NCBI GenBank assembly: GCA_965263375.1
Contig: OZ253669.1
Span: forward strand, 1,674,001-1,738,000
Source: JAJFFW01 sp965263375
Lineage (GTDB): Bacteria; Pseudomonadota; Alphaproteobacteria; Caulobacterales; Parvularculaceae
Direction of reading: 5' to 3'
Length of the DNA stretch: 64,000 nucleotides
Made by a program: the position numbers and the translations under genes. Position 1 is the stretch's first letter; the number at the start of each line of letters is the position of its first letter. The notes below the pieces were generated by a model. The model made no database searches. It was not told the DNA's origin and worked only from the letters and a program-made list of their open reading frames with translations. Below are positions 53,062 to 60,619 of the stretch, one piece after another.

Positions 53062-54033
53062 TCACTTACCCCCATTGGGCGCTATGCCGCATCGCAGCAT
53101 GCCATGTTCAACATGTTGGAGAGCTTCCGCCAAATTTTCAGCGCGCCGCCAATTAGGCGTTTGATTTCGAAACCATGTCAGCTGACGTTTGGCGAACCGA
53201 CGCGTGTTTTGCTTTGCTAGATTAAGAGCTTGCTCGAACTCTAATGCTCCTATCAAATACGCCATCAGTTCAGCAGCACCAACCGCTTTCATAATCGGCA
53301 AGTTTTTGTCTAATTTTCGATCGATCAGCCTTTGAGCTTCTTCCAAAGCCCCAGCCTCAACCATCAAATCAAGACGATTTTCACACCGCTCATAAAGGGT
53401 CTCTCGTTCTGGCGCTAAAACCAGTTTAACGCTCGGGTTCACTAACAATGGGACGCCTGGCGCCTTTTGGAAGGAGGACAAAGCCTCTCCCGTCACATGA
53501 TAAACCTCCCATGCGCGCAATAACCTTTGCGTATCCCCTGGCGCTAGTCGGGCCATGTTCGGATCTTGTTTCACAACTTCATCATAGAAACCATCACGGC
53601 CCAAGACGGACAGACGGGCATGCGCCTCTTTTCGAGTGGTGTCATCAACGCTCGGTATTGGTGATAATCCTTCGGTAACTGCACGAAAATAGAGGCCGGT
53701 TCCCCCCACTAAGATTGGCGTTTTACCTAGCTTGGCCACTTTGTTGAGCGCCTCTTGAGCAAGCTTTGTCCACATGCCAACGGAACATCTTTGGGCGCCA
53801 TCTAAAACGCCATAAAGATGATGAGGGGTCATTTTTAAATTTTCAGTGCTTGGCCGGGCGCTTAAAACCTCTAAGTCTTGATAGACTTGGATCGCGTCTG
53901 CGTTAATGATTTCCCCATTCCATCGTTCCGCCGCCTCTAATGCTAAGGCTGACTTCCCGCTCGCAGTCGGCCCAGCGATCAAAATTGATGGGCCTTCATA
54001 AGGGGGGTGAGAGACATCGATATTGTTCGACAT
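53062..54033 (-). CDS. miaA: tRNA dimethylallyltransferase
   Basis: A 323-residue MiaA, which adds the dimethylallyl group to A37 of tRNAs reading UNN codons. Walker A SILIAGPTASGKSALALEAA lies at residues 15-34; NADAIQVYQDLEVLSARPS and ILVGGTGLYFRAVTEGLSPI are family signatures, and DTQRLLRAWEVY is the helical insert. ATG 54033 chosen at the family N-terminus; the open frame extends 22 codons upstream without support. It is divergent from serB, the common alphaproteobacterial neighbour. Confidence 0.96.
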   Translation of the reverse strand: MSNNIDVSHPPYEGPSILIAGPTASGKSALALEAAERWNGEIINADAIQVYQDLEVLSARPSTENLKMTPHHLYGVLDGAQRCSVGMWTKLAQEALNKVAKLGKTPILVGGTGLYFRAVTEGLSPIPSVDDTTRKEAHARLSVLGRDGFYDEVVKQDPNMARLAPGDTQRLLRAWEVYHVTGEALSSFQKAPGVPLLVNPSVKLVLAPERETLYERCENRLDLMVEAGALEEAQRLIDRKLDKNLPIMKAVGAAELMAYLIGALEFEQALNLAKQNTRRFAKRQLTWFRNQTPNWRRAENLAEALQHVEHGMLRCGIAPNGGK

Positions 54034-54202
54034 GGCGCTCCGTTTACGCGAGCTCTTTAGTAAGCCACAAACTATCAACTGTGGCGTCTGGATAATCAAG
54101 ACTGCGCCTTTCCATAGTGCGCTTTCGCCAATGTCTTGCGCTGCTGGGCGATTGCGGTATTGAAACCGCTAAACGCCATTCGCCCCTTTTGAAAGCTTAG
54201 CC

Positions 54203-55087
54203 ATGGATTATGTCCTCGTCGCCTTATGCAATCCTCAAACGCCTTTGATTGATAATTCAGTTTTGTCGTCCCTTAGCAATGCAGCAGCCAATGCCAGCTG
54301 CGGAACCGGGCGTATGCTTGGCGACGGCGTCGCATATGAGTTTGACGCCCCAAACGGAGTAAATCTTTCTGAGGTAAAACTAGCCCTTGGCGAAAAGCCC
54401 ATTGATTTGTGTCTTGTTCCCAAAAAGAACCGCGAAAAGAAATTGCTGATCGCTGACATGGATTCAACCATGATCGAGCAAGAGTGTATCGATGAGCTTG
54501 CTGAGTTTGTCGGGAAACGTGACGAGATTGCAGGGATCACAGAGCGGGCGATGCGCGGCGAGCTGGACTTTGAGGCGGCGCTAAAAGAGCGTGTTGCAAT
54601 GCTCGCAGGTTTGGAGCAAGGCAAACTCCAACAAGCTTTTGAAGAACGAATTACCTTCACCCCGGGCGGGCGCACATTAGTACAAACCATGCGCGCACGT
54701 GGCGGCTTCACCGCGCTCGTTTCGGGCGGTTTTACTTTTTTCACAGAGCGCGTCGCCGCCCATATCGGCTTTGAGGCGCAACAAGCAAATCAGTTATTAA
54801 TCGAAGACGGCGCCCTTACCGGCCAGGTTTCAATGCCGATTTTAGGACGCGCAGCGAAGGAAGAAGCTTTGCGCGCCTTTGCAGCAGATAAAGGGCTCAG
54901 CCTTAACGAAACCATGGCCGTGGGTGACGGCGCTAATGATCTATCGATGCTGGGCGCATCAGGTCTTGGCGTTGCTTTTCGCGCCAAACCGGCCGTTGCT
55001 GAAGCAGCGCATACTTCTGTGAATCATGGCGACCTGACCGCCCTGCTTTATCTGCAAGGCATTCCACAGGATGAGTTTACGTCGTAA
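54203..55087 (+). CDS. serB: phosphoserine phosphatase
   Basis: A 294-residue HAD-family enzyme catalysing the last step of serine biosynthesis. The nucleophile motif is KLLIADMDSTMIEQECIDEL (DxDST) near residue 90, motif II is ALVSGGFTFF near 175, and motif III is AVGDGANDLSMLGASGLGVA. The N-terminal region of about 80 residues resembles the regulatory domain of SerB proteins. Divergent from miaA. Confidence 0.96.
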   Translation: MDYVLVALCNPQTPLIDNSVLSSLSNAAANASCGTGRMLGDGVAYEFDAPNGVNLSEVKLALGEKPIDLCLVPKKNREKKLLIADMDSTMIEQECIDELAEFVGKRDEIAGITERAMRGELDFEAALKERVAMLAGLEQGKLQQAFEERITFTPGGRTLVQTMRARGGFTALVSGGFTFFTERVAAHIGFEAQQANQLLIEDGALTGQVSMPILGRAAKEEALRAFAADKGLSLNETMAVGDGANDLSMLGASGLGVAFRAKPAVAEAAHTSVNHGDLTALLYLQGIPQDEFTS

Positions 55088-55179
55088 AACATACGAACCA
55101 CTTGGAAAATATTTGCGCTTATGAGGGGATCTGCTCGTTACAGAAGTTAACAGCAAATACAAAAAAACGCCTTGCAACA

Positions 55180-55374
55180 TCAAGATGAAATTCGCTCCTG
55201 TACAGACTTTACAAAAGCGAGTGACTCTTTGCGATCAAGACCGTCATAATTTAAGATTTCATTTGCGGTCGTTATCTCAATCAGTTTGTCTTTTGCAGTT
55301 TTTTGAACTCCGCAATCTCTGATCGAAGATTTTTGTAAAAAAGTTTTTCTAATTTCCTGGTCCTGATACCCCAA
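55180..55374 (-). CDS. possible small protein after degP
   Basis: A 64-residue open frame beginning at TTG 55374, 6 bp beyond the degP stop on the same strand. Composition is charged and protein-like (IRDCGVQKTAKDKLIEITTA, GLDRKESLAFVKSVQERISS) with no membrane segment. There is no ribosome binding site, and I recognise no family. It could be translated by reinitiation after degP, be a remnant of a longer gene, or be chance. Confidence 0.25.
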   Translation of the reverse strand: MGYQDQEIRKTFLQKSSIRDCGVQKTAKDKLIEITTANEILNYDGLDRKESLAFVKSVQERISS

Positions 55375-55380
55375 AAATCA

Positions 55381-56742
55381 TTAAGGGCGCAGCAATACCG
55401 GCAGCTGGACGTCGCCCCGTTGGATGTATGCGTTAACGGGTCCGTTATTGATTTTGCGAAGACGTGCTAGTTGCTCAACCGCAGCTTCAGGACGTGTTGT
55501 ACGCTCCCAACCGATTTCTAAGATAACATCCCCTGGCTGAAGGACAGCGGCATTCGGGCTATTAGGGTCAATTGCTGTTACAACAACACCGTCAAGACCA
55601 GGGCGCAAACCAAACGCATCTTGAACATCGCGCGTTGGCTTTTGCAAGACCAACCCAGCCCCTTGCGCAGCGCCAGCTGGCAGAGCGCCAAATCCGCCTG
55701 CGATCATTTGTGTTTCACGGCGATCAACTTTTACCTTCAACACCATGCGCTGTTTATTACGAATAATCTGCATCGGAACTGTTGCGCCAACTGGAGTTTC
55801 TGCAACAGCGCGAGATAAGTCGCGAACAGTTTTGATGGATCTCTTGTTAAAAGAGACAATAATGTCTTTCGGCTTAACCCCAGCTTTCAAAGCCGGGCTG
55901 TTAGGACGTACGACGTTAACAAGAGCGCCGGTGGGGCGCTCCATGCCGACTTCGCGAGCAAGCGTTGCGGAAACATCATCAATGCTGACGCCAAGCCAGC
56001 CGCGACGGGTTTCACCAAGCTCAAGCAATTGCTTGACGACAATCATCACCATGTCAGACGGCACAGCAAATCCAACCCCAACAGAACCACCTGTTTGAGA
56101 GAAAATCGCAGTGTTCACGCCGATCACTTTGCCGCTCATGTTAAAGAGTGGTCCGCCGGAGTTACCCCGGTTGATCGCAGCATCGGTTTGGATGAAATCG
56201 TCGAAGTCACCAGCTTCAATATTCCGGTTCCGGGCCGAGATAATGCCCTTGGTGACAGAACCGCCAAGGCCAAACGGATTGCCGATGGCAAAAACTTCTT
56301 CGCCGACGCGCGCCTTATCAGAATTGCCAAATTGAACAGACGGCATTTTTACACCGCCCGTATCCATTTGCAGGACCGCCAGATCGGTCTCAGGATCACG
56401 CCCACGGATTGTCGCTTTAAATTCACGGCCATCATTAAGGGTGACGCTAATGTCATCGGCCTTGTCGATAACATGATTATTTGTCACGACAATCCCGCTT
56501 TGAGCGATGATAAAGCCTGACCCTAAGGAAACCGCCCCACCCTTGAATTTCTTTTGAAGAGCATCAAGGCCAGCGCCTTTTGCACGCTGGGAGGATGAAA
56601 TATTGACCACAGCGGGGGATAGATCTTCAACAAGATCAGGAAGGCTCGCTTGCCCACGCGCCTCAGCAGGCGCAACCACTGCATCACTAATAAATATTGA
56701 CGCTATCGCGACAATCACCGCCGCTAACCCCGTGCGCATCAT
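55381..56742 (-). CDS. degP: Do-family periplasmic serine protease
   Basis: A 453-residue HtrA/Do protease and chaperone. An N-terminal signal segment (residues 3-28, TGLAAVIVAIASIFISDAVV) is followed by a trypsin-like domain with triad His 90 (TNNHVID), Asp 120 (DPETDLAVLQ) and Ser 195 (NRGNSGGPLF), then two PDZ domains (GWLGVSIDDVSATLAREVGM, GVVVTAIDPNSPNAAVLQPG). It degrades misfolded envelope proteins. ATG 56742 has GAGGCGAG upstream and was chosen over a frame 20 codons longer. It lies 178 bp after hflC on the same strand. Confidence 0.95.
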   Translation of the reverse strand: MMRTGLAAVIVAIASIFISDAVVAPAEARGQASLPDLVEDLSPAVVNISSSQRAKGAGLDALQKKFKGGAVSLGSGFIIAQSGIVVTNNHVIDKADDISVTLNDGREFKATIRGRDPETDLAVLQMDTGGVKMPSVQFGNSDKARVGEEVFAIGNPFGLGGSVTKGIISARNRNIEAGDFDDFIQTDAAINRGNSGGPLFNMSGKVIGVNTAIFSQTGGSVGVGFAVPSDMVMIVVKQLLELGETRRGWLGVSIDDVSATLAREVGMERPTGALVNVVRPNSPALKAGVKPKDIIVSFNKRSIKTVRDLSRAVAETPVGATVPMQIIRNKQRMVLKVKVDRRETQMIAGGFGALPAGAAQGAGLVLQKPTRDVQDAFGLRPGLDGVVVTAIDPNSPNAAVLQPGDVILEIGWERTTRPEAAVEQLARLRKINNGPVNAYIQRGDVQLPVLLRP

Positions 56743-56920
56743 ATCTCGCCTCACTATATTTCGCCCCACTTTGAGAACTTTAATAGACCTAGGAACCCCC
56801 ATACATAATAGGAATTCAATAGTAATAGGTTAGCGTAAAAGAGCGCTCAGGCAAACGCGTCTTATAAAGTTCATCAAGGTTAATTTGGCCGGCTTTAAAA
56901 GCCGACCAACCTTTGGAAAG

Positions 56921-57976
56921 CTACTGACGAACACCTTCTAAGCTATTGAAATAACGAAAAAATTCATTATCCGGCGAAAGCAAGATGGTCGTATCGCCAT
57001 CTTGAAGCGCTTTTTCATAAGCAAGAAGTGAACGATAAAAGGCGAAAAATTCTGCTCTTTGTGGGTCACGCGCCGCGCCGTCGCCGACAAAGTCACATGT
57101 AATGGAAGCGGCTGTTTTTGGATCAAACACAGCCAGGGTGTCTTCCATGCTTTCGCCCTCAGCTGGGACAACCGTTGTTTCAGATGGCTCAACTTCTTCC
57201 ACCTTTACCGGCACGCCATCATATGCGCCTGCGAAAATACAGTTTCGGGTCGCATCAGCCTGGCCTTGAATTTCAAGGGCTGTACGGCTTGCCCTGGCGA
57301 GAATGGTCGTACGTTGGCGTTGGGCTTCGGCTTGGATGCGCGTATTTTCCCGTGAACCTTCAGCGCGGATCAGTTCCGCCTCTTCCTTCCGCGCTGATGA
57401 CATTTGTTCATAAACGCGCTCCGCGATATCGCTTGGATAATCAGCACGGCGGATTTTAACGTCAATGATATCAACGCCAAATTTCCGCGCTTCTTCGCGC
57501 ATTTTATCTGCGATGGATTCCATCAACTCCGTGCGCCGATTGGTGATGATGTCCTCAATCGCCACCGCACCAAGGGTTTGACGGAGCGAGTTGCGCATAA
57601 TCCGCTGAATGCCCTCTTCTCCCTGATTGCGAAGACTGCGCCAATCGCTCGCGCCAGTTTTAAAAGTTTGATAGTAGCGAAGCGGCTCAATGATGCGATA
57701 GCGCGCAAAAGCATCAACCGACAAGCGTTCTTGATTGACGTCGGAAATTTCCATCGCCTGGTCAAGATCATATTCAAGGTTTCTGCTATCGATTTTAATC
57801 ACAGACGCCCAAGGTAGTTTCGGATGAAGCCCTGCTCGTTCAGCGACATCTTGAGGGTCACCAAAGACAATGACGATTGCATTTTCCGTCTCGCGCACAA
57901 GGAACAAGCAAAGTTGCGCAAGTACGACGGCGATGAAGCCGCCAACAATAAGGGTAAAAACCGTACGATTATTCAT
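56921..57976 (-). CDS. hflC: FtsH modulator HflC
   Basis: A 351-residue SPFH/band-7 protein anchored by an N-terminal helix (TVFTLIVGGFIAVVLAQLCL). The SPFH core includes VFGDPQDVAERAGLHPKLPW and SVDAFARYRIIEPLRYYQTF; a coiled-coil tail includes RKEEAELIRAEGSRENTRIQ. It contains an acidic insert with Cys near residue 247 (DATRNCIFAGAYDG) that is longer than in E. coli HflC. With HflK it forms a membrane cage that regulates the FtsH protease. 12 bp downstream of hflK. Confidence 0.95.
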   Translation of the reverse strand: MNNRTVFTLIVGGFIAVVLAQLCLFLVRETENAIVIVFGDPQDVAERAGLHPKLPWASVIKIDSRNLEYDLDQAMEISDVNQERLSVDAFARYRIIEPLRYYQTFKTGASDWRSLRNQGEEGIQRIMRNSLRQTLGAVAIEDIITNRRTELMESIADKMREEARKFGVDIIDVKIRRADYPSDIAERVYEQMSSARKEEAELIRAEGSRENTRIQAEAQRQRTTILARASRTALEIQGQADATRNCIFAGAYDGVPVKVEEVEPSETTVVPAEGESMEDTLAVFDPKTAASITCDFVGDGAARDPQRAEFFAFYRSLLAYEKALQDGDTTILLSPDNEFFRYFNSLEGVRQ

Positions 57977-57988
57977 GACTATTCTCGT

Positions 57989-59152
57989 TTAATTGCTTTG
58001 CTGACGGTTTAATTCATTAAGCGGCAGATAAGGCACAACGCCGGAACCTGCATCATCCTCGATGATAATTTTATTCATATCGCCAAGAACTTTTTCTACT
58101 GTTTCTAAATACATACGCTGGCGGGTTACTTCCGGCGCCCGGCGGTATTCTTCATAAATCTTTGAAAAGCGTTCCGCTTCACCGAGTGATTCCGATTCAA
58201 CACGGGCCGCATAAGCGCGTGCTTGTTCAATAATTTGTTGGGCGCGCCCTTCCGCAACCGGAATAATTTGGTTGGCGGCGAGTTCGGCTTCGTTGATGGT
58301 GCGTTCTTTTTCAGATCGCGCTTTTACAACATCAACGAACGCATCACGAACGGCGGCTGGCGGTTCCGGCTTTTCCATATTAACCCGCAAGACTTCGATA
58401 CCGCTGTCATAGAAGTTTAGGACTTCTTGAATTTTAATGCGAGTTTGTTCCGTCACAACCGCCTGGCCGCTGGTGATAATCGGATCAAGCTCGCTTGAGC
58501 CAATTGTGTCGCGCATTGCCGCTTCTGATACGGCTTTCACCATCTGCACTGGATCATCCACGTTAAAAATGAATTTTGCGACATTTGGTTTCTCGCCGCC
58601 TTGCGGCGCCGATTGGTCAACCTTCCAGTCAACAGAAAAGCTGATATCGACGATATTGCGGTCGCTGGTTAGCATCAGGTTTTCTTGCGAAGAGGCTTGT
58701 CCGCGCCTGTTTGCAGAAAAGCCGACATTAGCAGTTTGCTGTTGCTCCACCGCGACTTTTTCGGCTTGCTGCACCACGGGAATACGCCAGTTTAGCCCCG
58801 GCCCAGTAACAGTCGAGTATTTGCCAAAAGTTGTCACAACAGCCTGTTCGCCAGGATTAACAACGTAAGCGCAATTAAACAAAAACAAGCCAAGCGCGAC
58901 GGCGCCGCCGATAAAAGCTGTTTGCTGATTGAACTCAATTCCGCCGCCGCCACGGCCTCCTCCGCCGCCGCCGCCACGGGGAAAAGCGCGCTTTAAGCGT
59001 TGACGCGACGCTTGAAGAAGTTCTTCCAGATCAGGGGGCTCGCCCCCGCCCTGTGGGCCGCGCGGGCCTTTTCCCCAAGGGCCCCTTGTCGGACCATTGT
59101 TTGAACCGCGGCTTCCATTTCCGCCATTTCCATTGTTATCTGACCAGGGCAT
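57989..59152 (-). CDS. hflK: FtsH modulator HflK
   Basis: A 387-residue SPFH protein with a Gly/Pro-rich cytosolic N-terminus (residues 1-70), one helix (IGGAVALGLFLFNCAYVV) and a band-7 domain (VNPGEQAVVTTFGKYSTVTG, RNIVDISFSVDWKVD). A long coiled coil leads to the end. Forms the HflKC complex with HflC. First gene of hflK-hflC-degP; a 14-bp perfect palindrome lies just upstream. Confidence 0.95.
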   Translation of the reverse strand: MPWSDNNGNGGNGSRGSNNGPTRGPWGKGPRGPQGGGEPPDLEELLQASRQRLKRAFPRGGGGGGGRGGGGIEFNQQTAFIGGAVALGLFLFNCAYVVNPGEQAVVTTFGKYSTVTGPGLNWRIPVVQQAEKVAVEQQQTANVGFSANRRGQASSQENLMLTSDRNIVDISFSVDWKVDQSAPQGGEKPNVAKFIFNVDDPVQMVKAVSEAAMRDTIGSSELDPIITSGQAVVTEQTRIKIQEVLNFYDSGIEVLRVNMEKPEPPAAVRDAFVDVVKARSEKERTINEAELAANQIIPVAEGRAQQIIEQARAYAARVESESLGEAERFSKIYEEYRRAPEVTRQRMYLETVEKVLGDMNKIIIEDDAGSGVVPYLPLNELNRQQSN

Positions 59153-59171
59153 TGGGATCCTTATCGTTTAT

Positions 59172-59185
59172 GCGCATTAATGCGC
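59172..59185. promoter_or_regulatory. 14-bp perfect palindrome upstream of hflK
   Basis: GCGCATTAATGCGC is fully self-complementary and sits between the hflK promoter region and its start codon. It is a plausible operator for control of hflK-hflC-degP. Confidence 0.4.
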
Positions 59186-59347
59186 GGGAGGGGTCGGCAA
59201 GTATCGCAACCGTCTTTTTCCATTTCCGTAACATCGTGAACAATCAAGGAAGCGAATATTTTGGACATTTGGAGTGTGGTGCGATTCATTGCGTCTTTAT
59301 TCGAAGAGCTAAAGCCTTATGGCATATGTCCGGTTAACACGTCCCGG

Positions 59348-59380
59348 TTTGCAAAGATTAAAACGTGAAAAGTTTGCAAA
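59348..59380. promoter_or_regulatory. pair of TTTGCAAA palindromes upstream of mrp
   Basis: Two identical TTTGCAAA sequences start 25 bp apart, with AT-rich sequence between. Similar motifs are bound by short-chain-fatty-acid or catabolic regulators in other bacteria, but the target here (mrp) makes that link uncertain. Confidence 0.35.
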
Positions 59381-59452
59381 AAAACTGGCGTAGCACTGCA
59401 TGACGTATATATGTCAATGAAATTGTTAAGTGCAATAATAAGCCATGTTTAA

Positions 59453-60604
59453 ATGACCTCTAATTCCCTAATTATGCAGGCGCGCGAAGCGCTTTTGGCC
59501 GTTATCAACCCTGAAACAGGCCGCAATGTCGTCGCCGAGGGTAAAATCGTAGGTTTAAGCGTCAATGAAGAAGGGGTCGCCCGGTTTGCCCTTGAAGTCG
59601 AGCAAATGGATGATACGGCCCGCAATCTTTTAGAAGAGAGCAAAAAGGCGGTTAGCGCCGTTGAGGGAATAACCCGTGTGGCCGCGGTGGCAACCTCTCA
59701 TCAAAATGGCGGAAAGCCGTCAGCGCCCACAGCCTCATCTACGCCAAGACCCGCGCCGCAAGGCGGTCATGCAAACCCCATGGGCCTTCGCAAATCGGCG
59801 CCGGCCGCGCAGCAAGCGCCTCTTTTGGCTGGGGTCAAACATGTAATCGCCATCGCCTCCGGTAAAGGCGGCGTCGGCAAATCAACAGTGGCGGCCAATC
59901 TTGCGGTCGCTTTCGCCCAAAAGGGTTATCGCACGGGTCTTTTAGATGCGGATATTTACGGGCCTTCCCTGCCTATTCTTTTCGGACTGAATGAAAAGCC
60001 GACAATGCGCGACGATAAGATCGTGCCTTTAATAGCCTTTGACGTCAGCTGTATGTCAATTGGTCTTCTCGTTGATACCGACACAGCCATCGCTTGGCGC
60101 GGCCCCATGGTCATGGGTGCTGTGAAACAATTGATGAGCGATGTCGATTGGGGACAGCTTGATATCTTAATTATCGACACGCCCCCTGGAACGGGCGATG
60201 TTCATTTAAGTCTCGCGCAAACAAAGCGCTTGTCCGGCGCGGTTATCGTCTCAACCCCGCAGGAAATGGCGCTGGCTGATGTACGGCGCGGCGCGGCTTT
60301 CTTCCGCAAAACACAAGTGCCGGTGCTTGGTTTGATTGAAAATATGGCTTGGCTTGACGGAGCTGACGGCGCGCGCAGCTATATATTCGGGCAAGGCGGC
60401 GCAGAAGACGCCGCCCGCGAGCTCGGCATTTCCTTCCTTGGCGCGCTGCCCATTTTACCGAATTTGAGACAAGCAAGCGATACGGGCTCGCCTTTAACAG
60501 CTGAAAGCGACAGTAATCCGGCGCGGAAAGCATTTGATACACTGTCTTCGGGAATTATCGAACGGATGGAACAGGCCGCCGCCGACGACGCCAAAGTGCT
60601 TTAA
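59453..60604 (+). CDS. mrp: Mrp/ApbC-family iron-sulfur cluster carrier ATPase
   Basis: A 383-residue protein. An N-terminal MIP18-like (DUF59) domain (residues 1-80, EGKIVGLSVNEEGVARFALE) and a Pro/Ala-rich linker precede a deviant-Walker P-loop ATPase (IAIASGKGGVGKSTVAANLA near residue 135). DADIYGPSLPILFG and IIDTPPGTGDVHLS complete the site. It delivers Fe-S clusters to apoproteins. The CxxC that binds the cluster in E. coli Mrp is absent: IENMAWLDGADGARSYIFG has no Cys. Ends 15 bp from the convergent SnoaL-like gene. Confidence 0.93.
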   Translation: MTSNSLIMQAREALLAVINPETGRNVVAEGKIVGLSVNEEGVARFALEVEQMDDTARNLLEESKKAVSAVEGITRVAAVATSHQNGGKPSAPTASSTPRPAPQGGHANPMGLRKSAPAAQQAPLLAGVKHVIAIASGKGGVGKSTVAANLAVAFAQKGYRTGLLDADIYGPSLPILFGLNEKPTMRDDKIVPLIAFDVSCMSIGLLVDTDTAIAWRGPMVMGAVKQLMSDVDWGQLDILIIDTPPGTGDVHLSLAQTKRLSGAVIVSTPQEMALADVRRGAAFFRKTQVPVLGLIENMAWLDGADGARSYIFGQGGAEDAARELGISFLGALPILPNLRQASDTGSPLTAESDSNPARKAFDTLSSGIIERMEQAAADDAKVL

Positions 60605-60619
60605 TAGATACGATGGCGC

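Larger units (their letters stand above)
59153..59452. other. divergent intergenic region of hflK and mrp
   Basis: A 300-bp gene-free stretch. It contains a perfect palindrome GCGCATTAATGCGC (59172-59185), 19 bp from the hflK start, and two TTTGCAAA palindromes 25 bp apart (59348-59355 and 59373-59380) about 72-105 bp upstream of mrp. These are operator-like, but no regulator is identified. Confidence 0.55.

Noticed and set aside
56890..56904. CGGCTTT/AAAGCCG hairpin between hflC and degP as a terminator
   Set aside because: Very small loop and no T run on the coding strand; at most a processing hairpin.
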